From: Pezicula radicicola
Taxonomy: Eukaryota; Ascomycota; Leotiomycetes; Helotiales; Dermateaceae
Reading direction: 5' to 3'
DNA: 64,000 nucleotides
Assembly: GCA_003008705.1 (NCBI GenBank)
Contig: PDUO01000019.1
Location: 616,552 to 680,551 of the forward strand
Shown here piece by piece: positions 11,862 to 24,539 of this stretch. Every line of letters starts with the position of its first letter. Position 1 is the first letter of the stretch. The notes under the pieces were generated by a model. It saw only the letters and a list, made by a program, of their open reading frames with translations. It did not search any database and had not been told where the DNA came from. A program made the translations under genes and the position numbers.

Positions 11862-13470
11862 TCAAACGTAGCTCCAACCCATCTTAAGCGGCTGGGCTTT
11901 CACACCACATCTCTCTCGAATTCTTAACGTAGTTTCTCGTGCCATACTTTTGACTTCCTCCTCATCAACACTAAGCAACTTTCCGTTATCGACAACCATA
12001 ATACCATCGACAATAACCATACTAACATCACTGCCGGTACATGAATGCACTATAGCCGTAATAGGATGCATACCCCCTTTCCCAACTTGAGATAAATCGA
12101 ATGGTGCAGAGTAGAGACCACTCAAATCTACAACCACAAAATCAGCCTTCTTACCAACTTCAAGACTACCAATTTCGTTTTCGAGTCCTAGGGCCTTGGC
12201 GCCGTTAATAGTGGCCATCTCTAAACATTGCTCGGCTGGTAAAACCGAGCAATCTTGTGTTACTCCTTTGTGGATAAAACCAGCTACATGCATGTCTCTA
12301 AACATATCATATGTATTAGAACAAGGCGCCCCGTCTGTTCCCAAAGCTACATTGATCCCCTTTGCCAGCATTTGCGGAATTGCAGCAATCCCATCTGACA
12401 ACTTTGCATTTGCAGTTGGTTGATGGGAGACTGATGTACCGGTTCGTTTCAGGATATCCAGATCCACGTCCAAGTCCAAATGGATCATATGACCAAGTAC
12501 AGTTCTATTACTAGTAATCTTGTTATTTTCGCAAAATTCCACTGGACTTGCGTTGTAACAGTCTCGGATTGCTTGTTTATCTCTTGCATCTTCAGCAATG
12601 TGGACAGTAAGTCGAAGATTGTGTTTGTCGCAGGCATCGCCTACTTCTGCATAAATTGATTCATCAACGCCCCGAGGCGTCTCTGCTGCAAGCCAGACAT
12701 GTAATCTGTCATTGACACTGCCGTGATGTTCCTTGTGTCGTGCAATTGCGGCGGTTACGGACATATCCGAAGCATCTTTGTCTCGTGCATCTGTGAAAGA
12801 GTCAACTGCTCTCACATTTGACTTTGGCGCTTTTACGAGTGTTCCCTACCTTCGAGTCAGTTTCTCCAACTTCTCTTCTACTAGAAATAAAGAACTCACG
12901 AGGCATGCTCGTATTCCAGTCTCCTCAACGGCTTTCACGACATTCCCAAATCCCGCTTGGGATGGTAACATCGGCTCCAGAAAACATGTAGTTCCACTCT
13001 TCAACATTTCCGACATGGCCAATCTAGCTGCTACATAGCCATCGTCATCTTTCATATTGGCTTCCATAGGCCATATTGCATCACAAGCCCATCGATACAG
13101 GTCCTGTAAATTGAAGGACTCTGAATTAGGTTTATTCGTTCTACAACTTTGGAAATAGTTCAGGCATGGTTTGAGCAATAATTTCTTTTGCACCGAGGTT
13201 CTGACTTACCAAATCCTCTGCGAGCCCTCTTATCAAGGATTGAATCACATGTGCGTGAGCATTGATCAACCCGGGAATGACGATCTTTGATTTGAGGTCG
13301 ATTGTTGTTGTTCCGGCTGGTAATTCTTTGGAGTCTACTAGGGTAGAGGTCTTCCCAATTGAAGCGATCCTGTTGCCGACAACATGGATTGCGCCGTTGA
13401 GAATGACATCTCGTGCTTTGTTGACGGTTATGATGGTGCCGTTGACGTACAGGGTTGATTTTGAGGCCAT
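11862..13470 (-). CDS. Amidohydrolase (TRZ/ATZ, MTA/SAH-deaminase type)
   Basis: Exons are inferred at 13470-13210, 13103-12900 and 12845-11862, all phase 0, giving 482 aa. The metal-binding HAH follows IPGLIN near residue 68. Downstream, GHMIHLD and SHQPTANAKL supply further ligand-region histidines, and LGTDGAPCSNTYDMFRDM contains the catalytic aspartate. Fungal members are annotated as 5'-methylthioadenosine/S-adenosylhomocysteine deaminase or 'cytosine deaminase-like', but the true substrate is often another amino-heterocycle. An in-frame ATG at 13611 exists; the ATG at 13470 starts right at the conserved N-terminal beta strand (LYVNGTIITV) and is preferred. It is transcribed divergently from the Zn2Cys6 gene, which may control it. 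Confidence 0.88.
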
Positions 13471-14138
13471 ACTGAAGTTGTGTACACTGGATCGCTTACT
13501 TGTTGCATGTAAAAGAGGCAGAACCCATGAGAAAAGTAGATACCGTCCGAGCAAGCCATTTTTGGAGATGTTTGATAAGTTTGTTGTAGCTGCACGGCGG
13601 CGGCAGAACATGCCGTAAAGACGGGGAAGAGTGTCTCTATTGTAGAACGGGGTTCATACATTGACATCTTTCCAACAGTGGCATCGCTACGCCGCGCTCA
13701 AACCTCAACACAACACGCACAGTTCCGTGACAGCGCACAAATCGATGCATCGACTCTATCTAGAGACTATCAAGATGAAGTTCAAGATAAGATCTTGTGG
13801 GGTTCGGCCAAGTGCCTGGCCACCTCTGAAGAGTGAGTTGGCCGTAAGCAAAGAGCATCACCTGGCATGTGTCCAATGTGTCGATGTTCCTTTGCGGCGA
13901 CAACACGGCCAGAGAACACCATCACGAACGAGGCAAATCCGTGATTTGCGTTTGAAGACGTACCGCTCGCCTCTGAAACGTCAGTTCTTGACAGGCCGTG
14001 GCAAAACGAGGTAGACAGAGGCACGGTAATGATAGACGCAATATCACGTGGGTACATATGCATCAGTTGAAAGTCACCCAATGATAGAGTCAACGGAAGC
14101 TGACTACATATCAGAAAGCCTAGAGGTCTCAGGCCACG
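13471..14138. promoter_or_regulatory. Divergent promoter region between amidohydrolase and Zn2Cys6 regulator
   Basis: The 668 bp between two divergent start codons must contain both promoters. A TCACGTGGG element lies near 14045 (core CACGTG). No coding region is supported: the ORFs seen here overlap one another on both strands without domain content. Confidence 0.5.
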
Positions 14139-16677
14139 ATGGAGCCCGTTACGGGAAGACAATACAAGTCTCGCAAAGTCAGACCATGTGACTTCTGTAG
14201 GAAGCGGAAGGTAGCATGCCACATGGAGACAGCACCACCTTGTCAAATGTGCAGGCAGAGACAACGTCATTGCACCTTTGCTTTGGGTCCCGGTACAAGG
14301 ACGAGACCGACCTCTTCAAGTGCTTCAAAACAAAAAGCGGACAGAAATCCCATATCGCCGACTCCCCTAGTGGGCTTCCAAACCGCAGCCAACACCTCCA
14401 GCTCGACTGATAATAATGAGAGCCAAGAGCAATATCCCACCAACACTTCCGGACACGGAGTAGCAAATGCTCGTCAGCAAGTTGAAGCTCATAGCAGCAG
14501 CCTTGTGAGTCCAAACTCTTACAATGAAGGGTCTCATGGCTTGGATTTCACAATGACCCAGAATTCGGAGGATCCTTTCGGCATCTTTGATTACGACTTT
14601 CAAAATGAGAACTTTGAAACCCCGCAAAGTCCAAGTCAGAGAGAGAGTCGAAGCTATACTGCTTCCGTTGCTAGTAATAGGAGAGATGCCTTTGTTCAAA
14701 GACCTACTCCGACTACAATTGAGAGCACGGTGGAAATTCGGCCCAATAGTGTTGAAATGAGTGTTGATTTGAGGGATTCTATAAACCAGAGGATAAGGTC
14801 ACAGTCAATTATAGAACCTGTTGAACAAGAAGACCCCTATAACTGCTCACTAGAGAACATTTCAGGGGCCTCAAGCCGATTCATTGGGTTCACCGGAGAA
14901 CTTGACCTTTACCTTTTGCGCCATCGGAAGTATGATGACCACAACCGATCGACATCACAGTATACAAGCGTTGTATATCAAAGAATGCAAAGTGTAACGC
15001 CAACTCAAACAGCAGCCCCCAATGGAAGAAAAGACGAATATATGCCTCCACAGGTTTTCACGATCATGGAAAATATGCATACGGATAAAGCTGAACCTCG
15101 ACTTGACACTACTGTTATCGATGAAAATAAACACGAATTTACAAAACTTATTAGCAACGAAGTGGCAGTCAATCTAGTCCACTTATACTATCGCTTTGTC
15201 GATCCTTACTTTCCAATTCTATCGCGTTCTCAATACCAAATTAAAGCGGCAATTCCAGCAATCAAGTCTATGCCTCTCTCGCTTCTAGCTGCTATATGTG
15301 CCACTGCGATACCATTCATTATTTACGACGATGTTTTATGTGTTCAACTACCACGAGTTCCATCAGTCACGCATCTGTTCCGTATTTCTTGGCTAGCCAT
15401 CACACAAGAGCTTCATACCCCTCGACTTTCGACAATACAAGCTTGTCTCTTAATGCTGCAAAGACATGCTACTGATCGATATGTGGCAGACAGTCCTTTC
15501 AAGTGGACCTTGACGAGCATTACTGTAGCCGTAGCCCAAAACCTTGGTTTGAATCGTGATCCGTCAGACTGGGATACACTTGCACCTTGGGAACGGAAAT
15601 TACGGAGACGTTTGTGGTGGGCTATTTGGGTTATGGAGAAGTGGACGGCGCTGGGCCAGGGAATGCCGACCCATTTGCACGAAGCCGATTGTGACGTCGA
15701 TTTACTGACTGCTGAAGATTTCGAAGGCAGCATAGATAGTTCCAGCGATGGAGCTGATCTAAATCTCCATTTTTACCATTTAATGACTTTAACAATAATT
15801 TTAAGCGATATCGTTGAGACTTATTACACAGTTAAGGGCGTTAGAAACACTGCCAACAACTTTCAGCTCTCCTTGGATCTCGCTAAGACAGCTAGAGCGA
15901 AGCTGAAAGACTGGCACGACAAATTGCCTACGAGTTTGAGACGTCGCAATGGCATCTCCGGTCACAACGAACGAAACATTGGCTCAATGTCCGACCTTGA
16001 TGGCAATGGTGCTTTGCATCTCGCTTACATTGTCACTCAAATGACACTTTTCAGGGCCTTGCTGAGGCCGATCAATACTCTGTCTAGTCCTTCAGGCGGT
16101 ATTACTGCTGGAACGCCTTCCTTACAATTTGAGGGCGCTCTAGCTGTGGTGACTGGTGCACTTACCTGTATTAAGGAACTGGTGGAATTCATCGAGAGTC
16201 TGACTGGCATTGATTGGGATGCATTTTGGCATAGCTGTAAGTTTGCATATTCTAAACGCCGTCTTACATTTTTAATAGCTAGACTGATAAATTCCAGGGT
16301 CACGACATAATTTTGCTATCGCATCTACATTTCTTATGCAGCTACTAGTTATCATTCGAGCAAGTCAAACTCGAGTGTCGTCTATTACAACGCCGCCTCA
16401 GGTTTTTGTCTCAGGTCTGCTCGCTTCACATCAACCAGAACCACTATCTCCAAACACCACACAAAATGCACGAATGGACGTGGACGACCAATATAAACAG
16501 CTACAAGAACTCGTTCGGAGATGGAGATGGGCTATGCGTGTTTCTGCTCGTGGAGCAGGAGGCAATAAGGGATTGATGAATTTGAGTCTCCTCCGAATTG
16601 ACGCACTTTTCACTGAGTGGCAGACAAATAATACACGCAATGAAGAAGCTTTTCCGAAGGATGTAAATATAAATTAG
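14139..16677 (+). CDS. Zn2Cys6 transcription factor with fungal MHR domain
   Basis: Two exons are inferred, 14139-16236 and 16298-16677, giving about 825 aa. Near residue 17 is the binuclear zinc cluster CDFCRKRKVAC followed by PPCQMCRQRQRHC (spacing C2C6C7C2C6C). A long low-complexity linker follows. The middle homology region begins around residue 345 (NLVHLYYRFVDPYFPILSRS) and includes RRRLWWAIWVMEKW and the FWHSWSRHNFAIAS junction across the intron. This is the standard architecture of pathway-specific fungal activators. Convergent with the 2OG oxygenase gene and divergent from the amidohydrolase gene, it is the natural candidate regulator of this block. A further small intron near 16400 cannot be excluded because the linker there is poorly conserved. 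Confidence 0.9.
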
Positions 16678-16888
16678 AGACTATACGGAACTCGTTCCCT
16701 GCCTCAACGTCCGGCAATACCAGCCTCACACCATTCTTGATTATCGCCGCCACCGCCAGCCTAAGCATGCCAATAATAGGTGAACTAAGGGTAATCGGAT
16801 GTTCCAGTTACTATCTATTCTTGCAATTTAAAAATGCTCGGCTACCAAAGGGTGCCTTTCCAATTCTACCAGTCACCTCGACAATCCT

Positions 16889-18178
16889 TCACAGTCCATC
16901 AATAATAACACCATCTACCTTGGTCATTCCTGGTGGTAGGGCTGACGAGACCTTATTGACTGCACTAGGATGCTTGTGGTGTGCTCTCTGAAGCCGATTG
17001 TTATAATGCTCATACCCCGTCATTCCCTTTTCGTATCCTTCTCTAAGTGGATTTTCTGCTGTCACGAACTGAGGAAGAGTCGTGGTCAATTCATCATTGT
17101 TTAGACCAAAGAAGAATGGCATGGAATATCGCCCTCGTGTGTCCTTGTTGCAAACTCGGTGCACCGTACTGAGGAAAGTGTCATTTGTGAGCCGGCCCAT
17201 CATGTCTCCCAAGTTCACCACGAAAGTCTCGGGTTGAAGGCTTGGCCTGATCCATTCGCCACCAGCATTCAAGACTTGGAGCGCTTGGACATCAAATGGC
17301 TTTTGAGCGATCATGGTCATCACTAGGTCTTTGTAAGCATGTCTCCTAAAATCACTTCGCGCAATCTCGCAGATTTCTCGTACATTGAACATCCGTATGG
17401 GCTCCAAGGCCCGTTTCCTCTTCCTCTGAAGCTACTTGTGGCTCATAGTACAAAGCTCGAATACCGGCAATTGGATAAGTGACCTTCTTGTCAAAGTAAT
17501 CTTCCTTTTCGCCCATTGCAACAGCCATTATGCGAACGAGTTTTCTCATCAGGTCTAAGCACGCAGCTCGGTAGGTATCTACTGCTGGTTGAAGCTTTGG
17601 AGCATACTTTGGATTAGGCCACAAATTATGTCTCCGCAAAATCTCGGGCATTGCGTCTCCAACCCCATGGTGGTCCTTGTACGGGTCATAGCCTGTTGTC
17701 AATGACTCTTTGAGATCTACTCGGTTGATTATTAGCGACGGCTACCTTAGCTAAGATTTCAACCCTTACCTCCCTTCTTCAACCGATCAACATTCGTATA
17801 ATACGGCTGTTCATACCCCTGATAACTATCACTCAAACTCTGATGAACCTCCATCTTCTTCTCCATAGGCAAATCGAAAAACTCCTTCAACCCGTCAAAA
17901 GCCTCATCGACGATTTTCCAATCAATACCGTGATTCTTGATAACGAAGAAACCGACTCGAGTGCATGCTTCGTAGAGTTCTTTGACTAGACGGGCTTTAT
18001 CTTCTGGTGTTGAGGTTGGTGAAGTAATGGGGGAGAGATCTATCGTGGGAATTTCGGTGAACTGTCCGCTAATGCCGTTCGAAGCCAGATGTCGAGTAAT
18101 TCCTTGGGAAAGTTGGAGCTTGCCGTTGACCACACCAGCTGTGCCAATCATAGTTTCTGTGGTGGTTGATTCTGACAT
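16889..18178 (-). CDS. 2-oxoglutarate/Fe(II)-dependent oxygenase (IPNS-like) 1
   Basis: Exons are inferred at 18178-17770, 17716-17384 and 17322-16889, giving 391 aa. The N-terminal DIOX_N part has IPTIDLSPI and GFFVIKNHGIDW. The C-terminal jelly-roll has the iron ligands in GLGAHTDVQLM (spanning intron 2) and STVHRV, plus the 2OG-binding arginine in GRYSMPFFFG. The relatives are isopenicillin N synthase/flavonoid-oxygenase-like enzymes that hydroxylate, desaturate or dealkylate small molecules. About 35 extra residues at the N-terminus precede the conserved core. The stop codons of this gene and the Zn2Cys6 gene are about 210 bp apart, tail to tail. Substrate unknown. Confidence 0.9.
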
Positions 18179-18776
18179 TTGGAGTCGCTGTAATTGGGTT
18201 AATGATTAGTGTGTGTGGTTGGGAGTAAAGTAAGAGCAGCTCAATATAGATACTGAAAGGCTCTGAACTTACTTACGTTTGATTACATATACATATTTGC
18301 TGGGACACCTTGCTAATAAATAGTTTTGTCGTTCGCCGTGAGGCTCTACTTGATAGCCATGATACGTTAATAGTTCATTCGTCTGTTAAAGCCTGATCGT
18401 TGAGGATCTGTCAGCTGTCGGTTTTGGTTTCTACGTCACTAAAAGCATACAGCGAGTGCAGTGGCTTCGCCTTATCTCAGACTGAAGGATGGGGAAGAGG
18501 GGAATTCGACGAGCGGCCAAAGGTCGGCCAACATCTGTCAGATGACTCCAATCGGAATTCTCTAGCCTTGTAGCCACTTTAGTTCTCTAAGATTGCGGGA
18601 TTATGTCTTTCATGAAGGAGTTTTTCATCAATTGATTGATGTTCTGAATTTACGAACATGAATTTTCAAATCCATCAAATATTTCGAGCTCTCTTAAGAT
18701 TATCTAGCTGCCACTCACAGCCTACTTGCCACAATCTCTGCCTCGCAAGACCACTTATATCATATGCTTACCTCCC
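18179..18776. other. Intergenic region between two 2OG-oxygenase genes
   Basis: It holds the promoter of the 16889-18178 gene and the 3' flank of the next. No coding or repeat structure was recognised. Confidence 0.5.
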
Positions 18777-19953
18777 TCACTCTTTCGTCTCAGTAGGTCC
18801 TCCATACTGATACTTGCTAATATGAGCAGCATACTCCGCAAATGTGCATGGCTCATACTTGGCTGGATTCTTCTCAGACACAAAAGTTGGTAAAGCAGCA
18901 GCCACGAGATCAGATGGCGGAGATACGAAATATGGAATTGAGTAACGTGGTTTGGTAGTGTATACATCGGCTGTTGTTGTCTCCGAAAGCGGTGGTAAAG
19001 TCACTCGATGTGTTGCTGAGATGAAATAGTCTGGCATCACTTTAGCTCCCGATGCAATCTCTCAAAGATTTGTATCATCTGTCTTACCATTTGTCAAGCG
19101 CATGAAGAAGTCCCCAATGTTTAAAAGCAAAGCTCCTTCCATTGGCTTTGCGGAGAGATATGTTCCACGTGCTTGAGGATCCTCAAGTTCTAATCCACCA
19201 CAGTCATCTTGGAACAACAAGGTAAAAGAACTATAGCACAAGTCAACATCAAGAACCAGACATGCAAGAAAGGTAGAATACATACCCCCAGTCAGTATGC
19301 GCTGGCATTCTAGCAATCTCCTGACCTTCAATCTTCTCCCTAGGAACCTCAGGATAATGCAACAACCTCAACTGATTACTATCCCTTGAATTAAGCTTCT
19401 TCAAAACCTTCGCCTCCTCCCCTTCCAACCTCATCCCCATAATAAAAGCCTCCAAGATCCGATCAGCAACCCCATTTAAAGTCCAATAAAAATCAAGCAT
19501 GAAATCCTTATATCCAGGTAATACATCTTCAGGAAGCCATATATTAGGTTGTTCCATATCATTCTCACTACCAATCTCATAACTCTCTTTAAAATCAGGA
19601 ATCTTTCGAAGTGATTGTCCTTTACTTTCATTTACTTCTTTCTCTTCTAGATCTCCGTATCCATATACTTTTTCTTTTCCAGGGTGGGAGTAGCCCCGAT
19701 GAGGGGTGCTTTCTACTGGGTGTGGTGCTTTCATTTTTTCGGATAGGGGGAGGTTGAAGAGTCTTTTGCTCCAGGAGAAGGCTGAGTTAAGATGGGATTG
19801 GCTTAGTCCGTGGTTTGTTATTGCTACGAATCCGAGTCGGTGGCATGCTTGTACGAGGGAATCTGCTGCTTCTTGTTTTGCGGTGGGGTCGTCGCCTGAG
19901 ACAAATGCTGTGAGGTCTATTATTGGGATCTTGGGGGTCTGTATTGGTGCCAT
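18777..19953 (-). CDS. 2-oxoglutarate/Fe(II)-dependent oxygenase (IPNS-like) 2
   Basis: Exons are inferred at 19953-19286, 19230-19088 and 19039-18777, giving 357 aa. The start is IPIIDLTAFVSGDD, then GFVAITNHGLS. Iron ligands lie in PAHTDWG (just before intron 1) and SATHRV; the 2OG-binding arginine is in PRYSIPYFVSP. GGLELEDP and LLLNIGDFFMRLTN are typical strands of the fold. It is clearly a separate paralogue from the gene at 16889, not a recent duplicate, because the sequences diverge throughout. Same strand as its neighbours 16889-18178 and 20839-22654. Substrate unknown. Confidence 0.9.
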
Positions 19954-20838
19954 GGTTAAGCCCCTTTTTAAGCGAGGATAGTAGTTCGGAGAGTATGTTT
20001 ATTTCTAGTTGCGAAGAGATTAAGATGTTAGAGGTGGAATATGGGAATGGTGATGGATATGTAGTTGAAATCAAGGCTATCACAGGATGATGATAAGATT
20101 TGTTGACCAATATCTTACATGTATTGGCTAAACCAAGAGTGGGCTAACCACCTTTGATTCACGTGAAGCTTTTCTTCACAGAAGTATCACGTGCTTAAAA
20201 AGAATCATTTGTTTTGAAAGTAGCTCAGTAAGTGGGATTTATTGTATCAAATTCTGCTTTTTAAAGGCTTTTCAAGTACTACTTAGAGTAGTCTTTACTA
20301 GGATACCTTTGTCGCATCTTTAAAGACCAACTCCAACTACAGTTAGAAAGGGAGTCAACCAATAAGCGAGCGGCTGGCTCTCTTACACAGTGTTATATCT
20401 CAGCACCGATACCTCCGACTTTCCAACTTAGATATAGCATAGCGATTCATTTATTGTACCAGAATTCAAAGACATTGAAAGTCAAAATTTACATAATAAT
20501 GTGTCTGTTTTATAACTAAACTGTTAGCTATTATTTAACCAGCTACTGCAAAATGCATTCAATCACTAGCACATTGCCCCGATCCAAGCAGATGAACCTT
20601 TAAAGAGTAAAGAGAATCTATCCCAACAAGAATCTACAGAGCATCACTATGCTCAACCTTAAGCTCCATCCAGGTCCTTTAATTGCGGTGTCTAGTGCGA
20701 ATAACGACTTGATGGAAGTTTATCCACTAGAAGTTGTTGTAAAGTATGGAAAACAATACCGATTTTCACAATTGAGTTCCGTCTCTGATCATGATCCAGA
20801 CTATGTACAAACAAAAGAAGGATCTGAGCCATCTAATT
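19954..20838. other. Intergenic region with CACGTG pair
   Basis: Two CACGTG sites lie near 20160 and 20189, about 30 bp apart, with a GAAGC/CTTC inverted spacer between. They lie some 210-240 bp upstream of the 2OG-oxygenase start at 19953 and could be bHLH or bZIP sites. A short ORF at 20649-20885 has no domain and overlaps the ligase 3' end, so it is not called. Confidence 0.4.
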
Positions 20839-22654
20839 CTATAGCTTTGCTGACGATGGTTCTTTATCTCCCACCTCATTCTTAGCTCTCTCGCGCAGGA
20901 TCTTTCTCAGAATCTTACCAGACTGTAAATCATTAGCTATATCCATACGTAACACAACAACAAAAAAAGACTTACAGGGTTCTTAGGAACAGCTTCAACA
21001 AAAACCACACCACCAGCTAATCTCTTATGCCGACTAACCCTCTTACTCATCCACTCAGCAATCTCCTTCTCATTTGGCTTCTGCCCTTGCTGAGGCACCA
21101 CATATGCTCTTGGTACCTCACCCCCATTAATCGTAACACCTACAACAGCAGCATCCGCGATTTGTGGATGCTCAAGTAATACGGCCTCCAACTCCGCAGG
21201 AGCAACTTGGTTTCCTTTAACCTTAATAAGCTCCTTCATACGATCTACGATAAAGAACCTTCCCTGATCATCAATATAAGCGATATCTCCAGTCTTCATC
21301 CAACGGCCATCAGCGTCATTAACAATACATTCTTCTGTTGCGCGAGGATTCCGCCAGTATCCTTTCATGATATTCGGAGCTTTAACCCAAATCTCTCCTC
21401 TCTGACCAACTGGAACCTCTTTCTTTCCGTCTGTATCCATAATTTTAGCATGGCAATTAGCATTCAACTCTCCCACTGAACTTGGTAAAGATTCGAGCGT
21501 CGGATCCCATCCCAAGAGCGAGCAAGTAGCTTCCGTCATTCCCCAACCTTGCTTTAATTTCCTATCTCTTTGTGGCCAGATGGCTTCAGCTTCTTCGATT
21601 ACATCACCACTAATTGGTGCAGCTCCAGATCCGATATTAACGATAGAACTTAAGTCGAAATTTTTGACTTCCGGGCGTTTTGCTAGGAGTACTACTATAG
21701 GTGGAACCATACCCAGAGCGGTGATCTTGTACTTTTCGACGAAGCGTAGGACTTGGATGAAGTCGAATTTCTTCATGATGTAGACTGGGATTTGGCGGCG
21801 TGGTGCTACGGTTATGTAGATTGTTTGGGCCATGGCATGATACATTGGGAGGAAACATAACCATTTTCTAAGCAGAAGTCAATATTTTATTTCAAAAAAA
21901 TAAATAAAAAAATTTACTAAACAGGAGAGGAGAGGGATACGTACGATACGGCAGTCTTCGCTTTTGAATCGGGCTCAAGCGTATGCAGATGAATATACTG
22001 CGTCGCATTCGCAATATAATTATAATGCGTAATCTCCACACCCTTCGGTACCCCCGTCGTCCCCGAGCTATAATTCAAACAGCAAGTAACATCCTTCGGA
22101 TCCTGCGGTTCATACCACTCGAATCCCTCACCGACATCCAAAGGCTCAATCAAAGTCTTCCAATTCTTAACACCAAGCTTTGATTTTCCAGTCCCCTCAA
22201 GCAGCAAATCATCAAATACGAAAATCCTCTCTTTTCCCATCCCAATACTTTCTGCAGCTTCAATGCCAAGTTCAAGACTTTCTTCAGCGCAGATTAGAAA
22301 CTTAGCATCGGCATCTTTAAGTTGATATGCTAATTCACGCGTTACATATCCTGGATTCGCTCCCGTGAAGATCCCACCCGCCATCAAGATTCCCATAAAA
22401 GCAACAGGGAAGGAAAGATTATTTCCCGAGAATAAGAGAACTCGATCACCATGTTGTAGACCAGCTTTCCGGAGACCGGCTGCGAAACGTTGGGACCATG
22501 ATCTGAAATTTGCGAGGGTAAGATTATGAGTTTCGGGGCGCTCGGCATCGTAAAAGGCGACATTGTTTGGGAGTTGAGAACCTGGGGGTCCGAAAAGGTA
22601 GGTTGGGAAAGAACTGATTTGTATTGGAACGGTCCAGCGTGAGGAGATTGGCAT
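20839..22654 (-). CDS. 4-coumarate-CoA-ligase-like acyl-CoA synthetase, peroxisomal
   Basis: Exons are inferred at 22654-21945, 21867-20976 and 20922-20839, giving 561 aa, a normal length. ANL-superfamily motifs appear in order: YSSGTTGVPKGVEITH (A3, ATP binding), GWGMTEATC (A5), KTGDIAYIDDQGRFFIVDR (A7/A8), and the catalytic lysine in PKNPSGKILRK, formed across the last intron. The C-terminus is SSAKL, a PTS1 peroxisomal signal. It should activate an aromatic or medium-chain carboxylate to its CoA ester inside peroxisomes, feeding side-chain shortening. A downstream ATG at 22654 is used because MPISSRW is the usual start of this fungal subfamily. It closes the metabolic block. Confidence 0.92.
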
Positions 22655-24539
22655 ATTGACTTTTGGGATGCTTAAAGAGGCAATCTATAGTTATGGAACC
22701 TGGTTCGTAAATTGGAAGTTTATAAAGTTTCTCAGATCCAGAAAAGCCGTGGGTAATGGTCATCCACTACTTTACGTTCTATTTATTAGTAGTAAGCTAG
22801 ATGTTGTAGCGGGGTAGCGAGGAGGCAGGAGAACAGGGGTAAGTCTTCACCGAGGTGAATATGGCGGGGAAATCCAATTCCTGGGGGTCGGTCCAATCAT
22901 AGTCGAGATATTGTTGTGCCTAACCCTCGGTATTGTTGCAAATTACTGAAGTATCAAAGAACAAGCGCGAAGCTGTAGAACAAGAAACCTAACTCTTATA
23001 TGAGGAAGGATAATTTTGCTTAGAGGACATTTTCGTTATGGTTAATTAAAGACCAAACGTCAAACTGATATAACAAGAATAACTGATACGTTAGCCGACG
23101 CCTGAGCGTTGTGCCAAGTTAGCTCATCGCAAGAAATAAAACAAATGTTCGCAAGGAATTTTTTGGGAAACTCAAGTAGCGACTCATTGGTTTCTGCTCG
23201 AATGCATTTTTACCCTCCCTAGAAAAGATGTGGAGAATAACTAGGCCGCCAAGGAGTTCCGAATAGGATTTTCTATTGGCTACTGAAAAATAATTTTGGG
23301 GCTATAGAAGTTCCTCACTGACTCGATCTGATCACAAGACAAAGGTCGCCCTTGTAAGGTAAAGCTATCCCAAGGTTTAGCAAGTCGTCGCTTAGTCTAG
23401 TATACCACGATTTAATCTCAATGTTTCCCGCCGAATGCAGCAAGAAAGAAATCCTACAAATTCGGCAGTATCATAAGCTAGTATTCAAGTATAACACAGT
23501 GGGTGGGTAGATTGAGAGTAATAATCTTGTGCTGTTAAAATTATCTGTCCAATTGCGCAGACGCGATAGCAGACTAAGATAGCAGTAAATATATGGCGCA
23601 TTAGTGATATGTATTTCTGGGCCAGCATTTTTGGATTGGAGTTTAATGTAATGTAGCAAATGAGATCCCTAGAAGGGCGTTGAACGATAAATGTCTTCTG
23701 TAAGTGAAGATGCCTATGTGAGACGTGATGGCACGTGACCTTACACATACTCATCTCTCTTATATATCTCAAATAAATCTACTCTAATAACATAATGTCA
23801 AGTGGGCCAAACCTTTTGGCCTCCAATCTCTCTCACCATGTCAGTCGGACAGCTAAATCACATGGCGGCTGTAGCTTCTAGTTAGGGGAATTTCGCTTAA
23901 ATTGGTCAGTCCGCCACAACTCCTTGTTAACTTCGTCCTTTCCTTTGTTCTTTCGTCAATTTCGTCCCAAATGGCAATCAGTCTCACCTCTCGTCCACAA
24001 GTATACAAAGCCGCGTTATGGCTGAGCCAGATGGTGCTAAAAGTACCGATTTATTTGAAGGAGCTATATGAACCTCACACAAATGTCTCTTCCTCCTGCC
24101 ACCTCAATGTTCTACCACGACTTGCTACTCCTATTTCTACATGTTCCGGACTTGCTCAATGAATTCAAATCACTCGAGAACTTCTGGCCTAGCAAATCGC
24201 TTGGTATTTTGCTGTGGTATCTCGATGATCATAAGGGTCATCAAAGACGGAGCAATAGGTCAACACCAAAAGCGTCGAGTTCTTTATTGGAACCATCAAC
24301 ATGAAGCTCCACCTAGACCGTATTGAACCAGTGGTTATTACATCAAAGAAAATAATCTGAAAACCATTCCGCAAGCGTCGGAATATGGTTTCTTGGAGAT
24401 CTCTTTGTGCTACCCAAAATGTTATCTTTGGCGGATCCTCAATCTTCCCTTGTTAATGCATTGAAGAATCTACACATTTCACCATCATATTCATTTTAGG
24501 ATAACTCTTATTCTCTATCAAAAGAAAACAATTTCCATC
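22655..24539. other. Long intergenic region, no gene recognised
   Basis: Nearly 1.9 kb. Overlapping small ORFs exist on both strands (for example 23902-24326) but none has domain content, a plausible intron structure or biased composition. CACGTG-like sites occur near 23732. The first 200 bp should carry the acyl-CoA ligase promoter and the last 200 bp the promoter of the gene at 24540. Confidence 0.5.

Noticed and set aside
13471..13611. N-terminal extension of the amidohydrolase from an upstream ATG
   Set aside because: The extension has no similarity to the family and the first conserved strand begins right after the ATG at 13470.
5140..22654. Classical secondary-metabolite cluster with a backbone enzyme
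   Set aside because: No PKS, NRPS, DMATS or terpene-cyclase motif (KS DTACSS, DDxxD, and so on) was seen anywhere in the window.
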